A DNA stretch of 7,463 nt from Proteiniphilum sp. Its GTDB lineage: Bacteria > Bacteroidota > Bacteroidia > Bacteroidales > Dysgonomonadaceae. Below are positions 5,154-7,463 of this stretch, piece by piece. The position numbers were made by a program, and so were the translations under genes. Location: positions 1 to 7,463 of the forward strand of contig JAIRSV010000123.1 of NCBI GenBank assembly GCA_031255275.1, in the 5' to 3' direction. The notes beneath the pieces were generated by a model that was not told the DNA's origin, searched no databases, and worked only from the letters and a program-made list of their open reading frames with translations. Position 1 is the stretch's first letter. Each line of letters opens with the position of its first letter.

Positions 5154-7463
5154 CTATTTGATTTCCACTTCAATCCACTTCGACCGGTCGGGCGGCGCGG
5201 GAGCGACCACCGGCGGACGGGGATTGACCCTCAGCTCTTCGAGCAGCACCTCGACCGCCTTCCCGATGGAAGGATCATTGCCCGTAGCCAGTTCCTCGGG
5301 ACGGTCAATCACCTCAATGTCGGGATAAACGCCGATACCCTCGATAATCCAATGTCCGGTCTCATCATAAATCCCGAAACGGGGAACGGAGATATAACCG
5401 CCGTCCACCAGGCCGGCATTGCCCGAAATACCCACCAGACCGCCCCAGGTACGCGTACCGATAAGTTTCCCCTCGCCGGTCTTGCGGAAGAAGTAGGGGA
5501 ACGCGTCGCCGCCGGAGGATGAATATCCGTTGATGAGCATCACCTTAGGCCCGTCGTGCGCAACGCCGGGCGACCTCATCGGCAGAGGCAGTCCGTTGCG
5601 GTGCCAGTAAGCCAGGGTGCGGCGGTTGAGCAGGTCGATCATCCTGTCGGGGATAAACCCGCCGCCGTTGTAACGGTCGTCGATGATGAGCGCCTCTTTG
5701 TGATGACTGGCATACATCCCCTTGAACAGTTCGCGGTTTCCCTCGACGGCCGTGTTAGGCACGTGGATGTAACCGATCCGGCCGCCGGAAAGGCGGTCGA
5801 CCATTTCCCGACGTTCGTTCACCCAGTCCATGTACCGCAACTCCTGTTCGCCGGTGACAGTCTTCACGGTGTAACTTTTCGCCCCCGAAGCCGAAGGAGA
5901 ACCGTTCACGGTCAGCTCTACGTGGCGGTCTCCCAGATTTTCCAGCAACTCGTAAGGATTTTGGGCAGTGGTCAGATCCTGTCCGTTGATGCGGATGATA
6001 TAGTCACCCTCCTTCACGTTGATCCCGTTCTCGGTGAGGGGAGAACGGCGACTCTCGTCCCAGTTTTCGCCGGGGTATATTTTCCGGATCCTGTACCGGC
6101 CGGCAGAGAGGTCAGCCTCCAGTTCCGCGCCCAGCAGCCCCCCGTTGATGCGATCCACCCGCGCAATGTCGCCCCAGTTCACGTAAGCATGTCCCGTATT
6201 GGTTTCGCTCACAACCTCGTTGAGGATATAGTCGAGGTCAAACCGGCTGGGCACGTAAGGCAACAGTTCGCCGTAATTTTTCCGGACAGCTTCCCAGTCC
6301 ACGCCGTGCAGGTTGTCCACATAAAAATAGTCGCGGAAGATACGGAATGCGTCGGCGTAAATCTGATTCCACTCCGCGCGGGGATCGATCTTCATATTCA
6401 GGTTGTCAAGCTTGAGCATTGCGGCGCCGGCCGTTTGCCCCGGCTGACTTTTAGCCACGCAGTAGCCGTTGCCCCAGCGGTAGATGAACGATTTGCCGTC
6501 GGCGGCCGGGATGCCGTAACCGGCCCCGCTGAGAATCTCTTCAGTCTTCTCGTCGCGGATGCTGTAACGCATAATCCTGTTCCCCTCGGCGTAGAGAAGT
6601 CCCTCTTCCACGGCGCCGATGATGCGATAGCTGCCGGGTTGCAGAGGCAGCGCCCTGACGCGGTTCTGCGCGTTATCCGTGTCGATCTCCACCTTTATCT
6701 CCGCCGGTTTCGAAACCTTGTCCGCGTCCGCGTCGGGAACATTTTCGCCCGTCTCCCTGTCCTCCTTATACGGAGTCAGAGTAACGCCGTTGTTGCGCAG
6801 CGGAAGCGCGTAAATGCGGGTCGCGCCGTTGTAGAGATAGTCGAATTCAAAACTGCTGAATGTAAGGTTAAAATCGCGGTTGGAGAGGAAAAAGAGAAAT
6901 TTTCCGTCGCGGCTGAATACCGGGCTTTCGTCGGAGAAAGTGGCGTCGGTCAACTGCTGTTTTCGACCGGTGGAGAGTTGGTAGAGCCAGAGCGCAGTCT
7001 GATAGTTGGACGCCGACTTGCTGTAAGCGATCCAGTCGCCGTCGGGTGAGAAAGCGTAGTCCCTGATTTCTTCGGCGGAAGCCTCGTCGATAGCGGTCTG
7101 CCGTCCCGTGGAAACGTCCACGAGCCACAGTTTCATGGTGCGGTCGCTGTAAACGAGGTGCGTGTTGCGGGGAGACCATTCGGCGGTATGTTTCCAAGCC
7201 GTGGAGCCGCGGGTGATTTGCCGCGGTTTTGCACCCTCTTTATTTTCGAGGAGATAGAGTTCGTATTCGCCGGTAGCGTCGGAATAGTAGGCTATCTGCT
7301 TTCCGTCGGGCGACCAGACGGGAGAGATTTCGCGGACGCCCTGCGTGTTGGTGAGGTTTTGTATTTCACCTTTCTCCACCGGGACGCTGTAGATGTCTCC
7401 GCGGGCTTCGAAAAGCGCCCGCTTGCCGGTGGGCGAGAGGCTGTAGTTGCCGATGAACCCCGC
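5154..7463 (-). CDS. Tricorn-like S41 family peptidase (N-terminus beyond the window)
   Basis: The minus-strand reading frame stays open to the right edge, giving 769 C-terminal residues. The GTG at 7377-7379 is internal, because the 28 codons before it still encode a propeller blade (SLSPTGKRALFEAR). Order on the protein: beta-propeller blades with SPDG-type repeats (near 7435, 7310, 7180, 7050 and 6920), a second propeller-like stretch (to about 6440), the tricorn core C1 helical domain (about 6375-6180), a PDZ domain (about 6150-5870) and the S41 catalytic domain (about 5795-5200). By comparison with Thermoplasma tricorn, the catalytic His is in TGHAY (codon 6189-6191), the nucleophile is the Ser before GGD (codon 5514-5516), and the Glu is in EGIGVYPDI (codon 5340-5342). 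The set is complete, so it is probably an active serine peptidase degrading peptides. Full family members are about 1,050-1,100 residues, so roughly 300 are missing here. Bacteroidota homologues are often exported, but the signal-peptide region is not visible. A Pro-rich tail precedes the TAG stop. Confidence 0.93.
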   Translation of the reverse strand, partial: AGFIGNYSLSPTGKRALFEARGDIYSVPVEKGEIQNLTNTQGVREISPVWSPDGKQIAYYSDATGEYELYLLENKEGAKPRQITRGSTAWKHTAEWSPRNTHLVYSDRTMKLWLVDVSTGRQTAIDEASAEEIRDYAFSPDGDWIAYSKSASNYQTALWLYQLSTGRKQQLTDATFSDESPVFSRDGKFLFFLSNRDFNLTFSSFEFDYLYNGATRIYALPLRNNGVTLTPYKEDRETGENVPDADADKVSKPAEIKVEIDTDNAQNRVRALPLQPGSYRIIGAVEEGLLYAEGNRIMRYSIRDEKTEEILSGAGYGIPAADGKSFIYRWGNGYCVAKSQPGQTAGAAMLKLDNLNMKIDPRAEWNQIYADAFRIFRDYFYVDNLHGVDWEAVRKNYGELLPYVPSRFDLDYILNEVVSETNTGHAYVNWGDIARVDRINGGLLGAELEADLSAGRYRIRKIYPGENWDESRRSPLTENGINVKEGDYIIRINGQDLTTAQNPYELLENLGDRHVELTVNGSPSASGAKSYTVKTVTGEQELRYMDWVNERREMVDRLSGGRIGYIHVPNTAVEGNRELFKGMYASHHKEALIIDDRYNGGGFIPDRMIDLLNRRTLAYWHRNGLPLPMRSPGVAHDGPKVMLINGYSSSGGDAFPYFFRKTGEGKLIGTRTWGGLVGISGNAGLVDGGYISVPRFGIYDETGHWIIEGIGVYPDIEVIDRPEELATGNDPSIGKAVEVLLEELRVNPRPPVVAPAPPDRSKWIEVEIK

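Noticed and set aside
5556..7049. Long plus-strand reading frame (497 codons) inside the peptidase region
   Set aside because: It is antisense to the tricorn-like gene, whose catalytic residues and domain order are intact. The frame has no family features and is a GC-bias shadow.
7377..7379. GTG as the start of the tricorn-like gene
   Set aside because: The frame is open upstream to the window edge and the preceding 28 codons encode a typical propeller blade, so this is an internal Val.

Overview
The window looks like ordinary chromosomal DNA of a Bacteroidota bacterium, most likely of the order Bacteroidales. The reasons are the gene families present (a GHL10-type secreted glycosidase with a C-terminal FnIII-like domain, a large tricorn-type S41 peptidase, a YugP-type membrane metallopeptidase), perfect matches to the Bacteroides -7 promoter element TAnnTTTG upstream of two genes, and the absence of Shine-Dalgarno sequences before four of the five visible starts. 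GC content is fairly high for the group, and genus cannot be read from the sequence. Coding density is very high: six genes, no RNA genes, no insertion sequences and no CRISPR.

Layout. Bases 1-125 are non-coding. They hold two alternative hairpins, a 13-bp dyad and a -7 promoter element. Bases 126-1577 (+) encode a secreted GHL10 family putative glycoside hydrolase, followed by a short hairpin plus T-run that may be its terminator. Bases 1653-5151 (+) form a tight four-gene cluster: a Fur/PerR-family metalloregulator, adenylosuccinate synthase (purA), a membrane zinc metallopeptidase of the YugP family, and an SDR-type NAD(P)-binding protein of the TIGR01777/YfcH family. Gaps are 3, 12 and 4 bp, so one transcript is likely. 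Bases 5154-7463 (-) carry the C-terminal 769 codons of a tricorn-like S41 peptidase. Its start lies beyond the right edge, and it converges on the four-gene cluster with 2 bp between the stop codons.

How the genes relate. Only purA has an exact, well-established reaction (IMP to adenylosuccinate). The regulator in front of it has a full set of Fur-family metal ligands and would be co-transcribed with it. The membrane peptidase and the SDR protein are probably co-transcribed too, but no pathway joining all four is evident. The two flanking genes act on polymers (glycan, peptides) and are separate units.

I found no clear new biological system. The items most worth a second look are: the near-leaderless start of the regulator, a 31-residue basic extension of PurA whose DNA contains two GC hairpins, twin C7 tracts in an 11-bp direct repeat inside the glycosidase gene, a perfect Shine-Dalgarno before the SDR gene together with a change in third-position base use, and the dyad upstream of the first gene.
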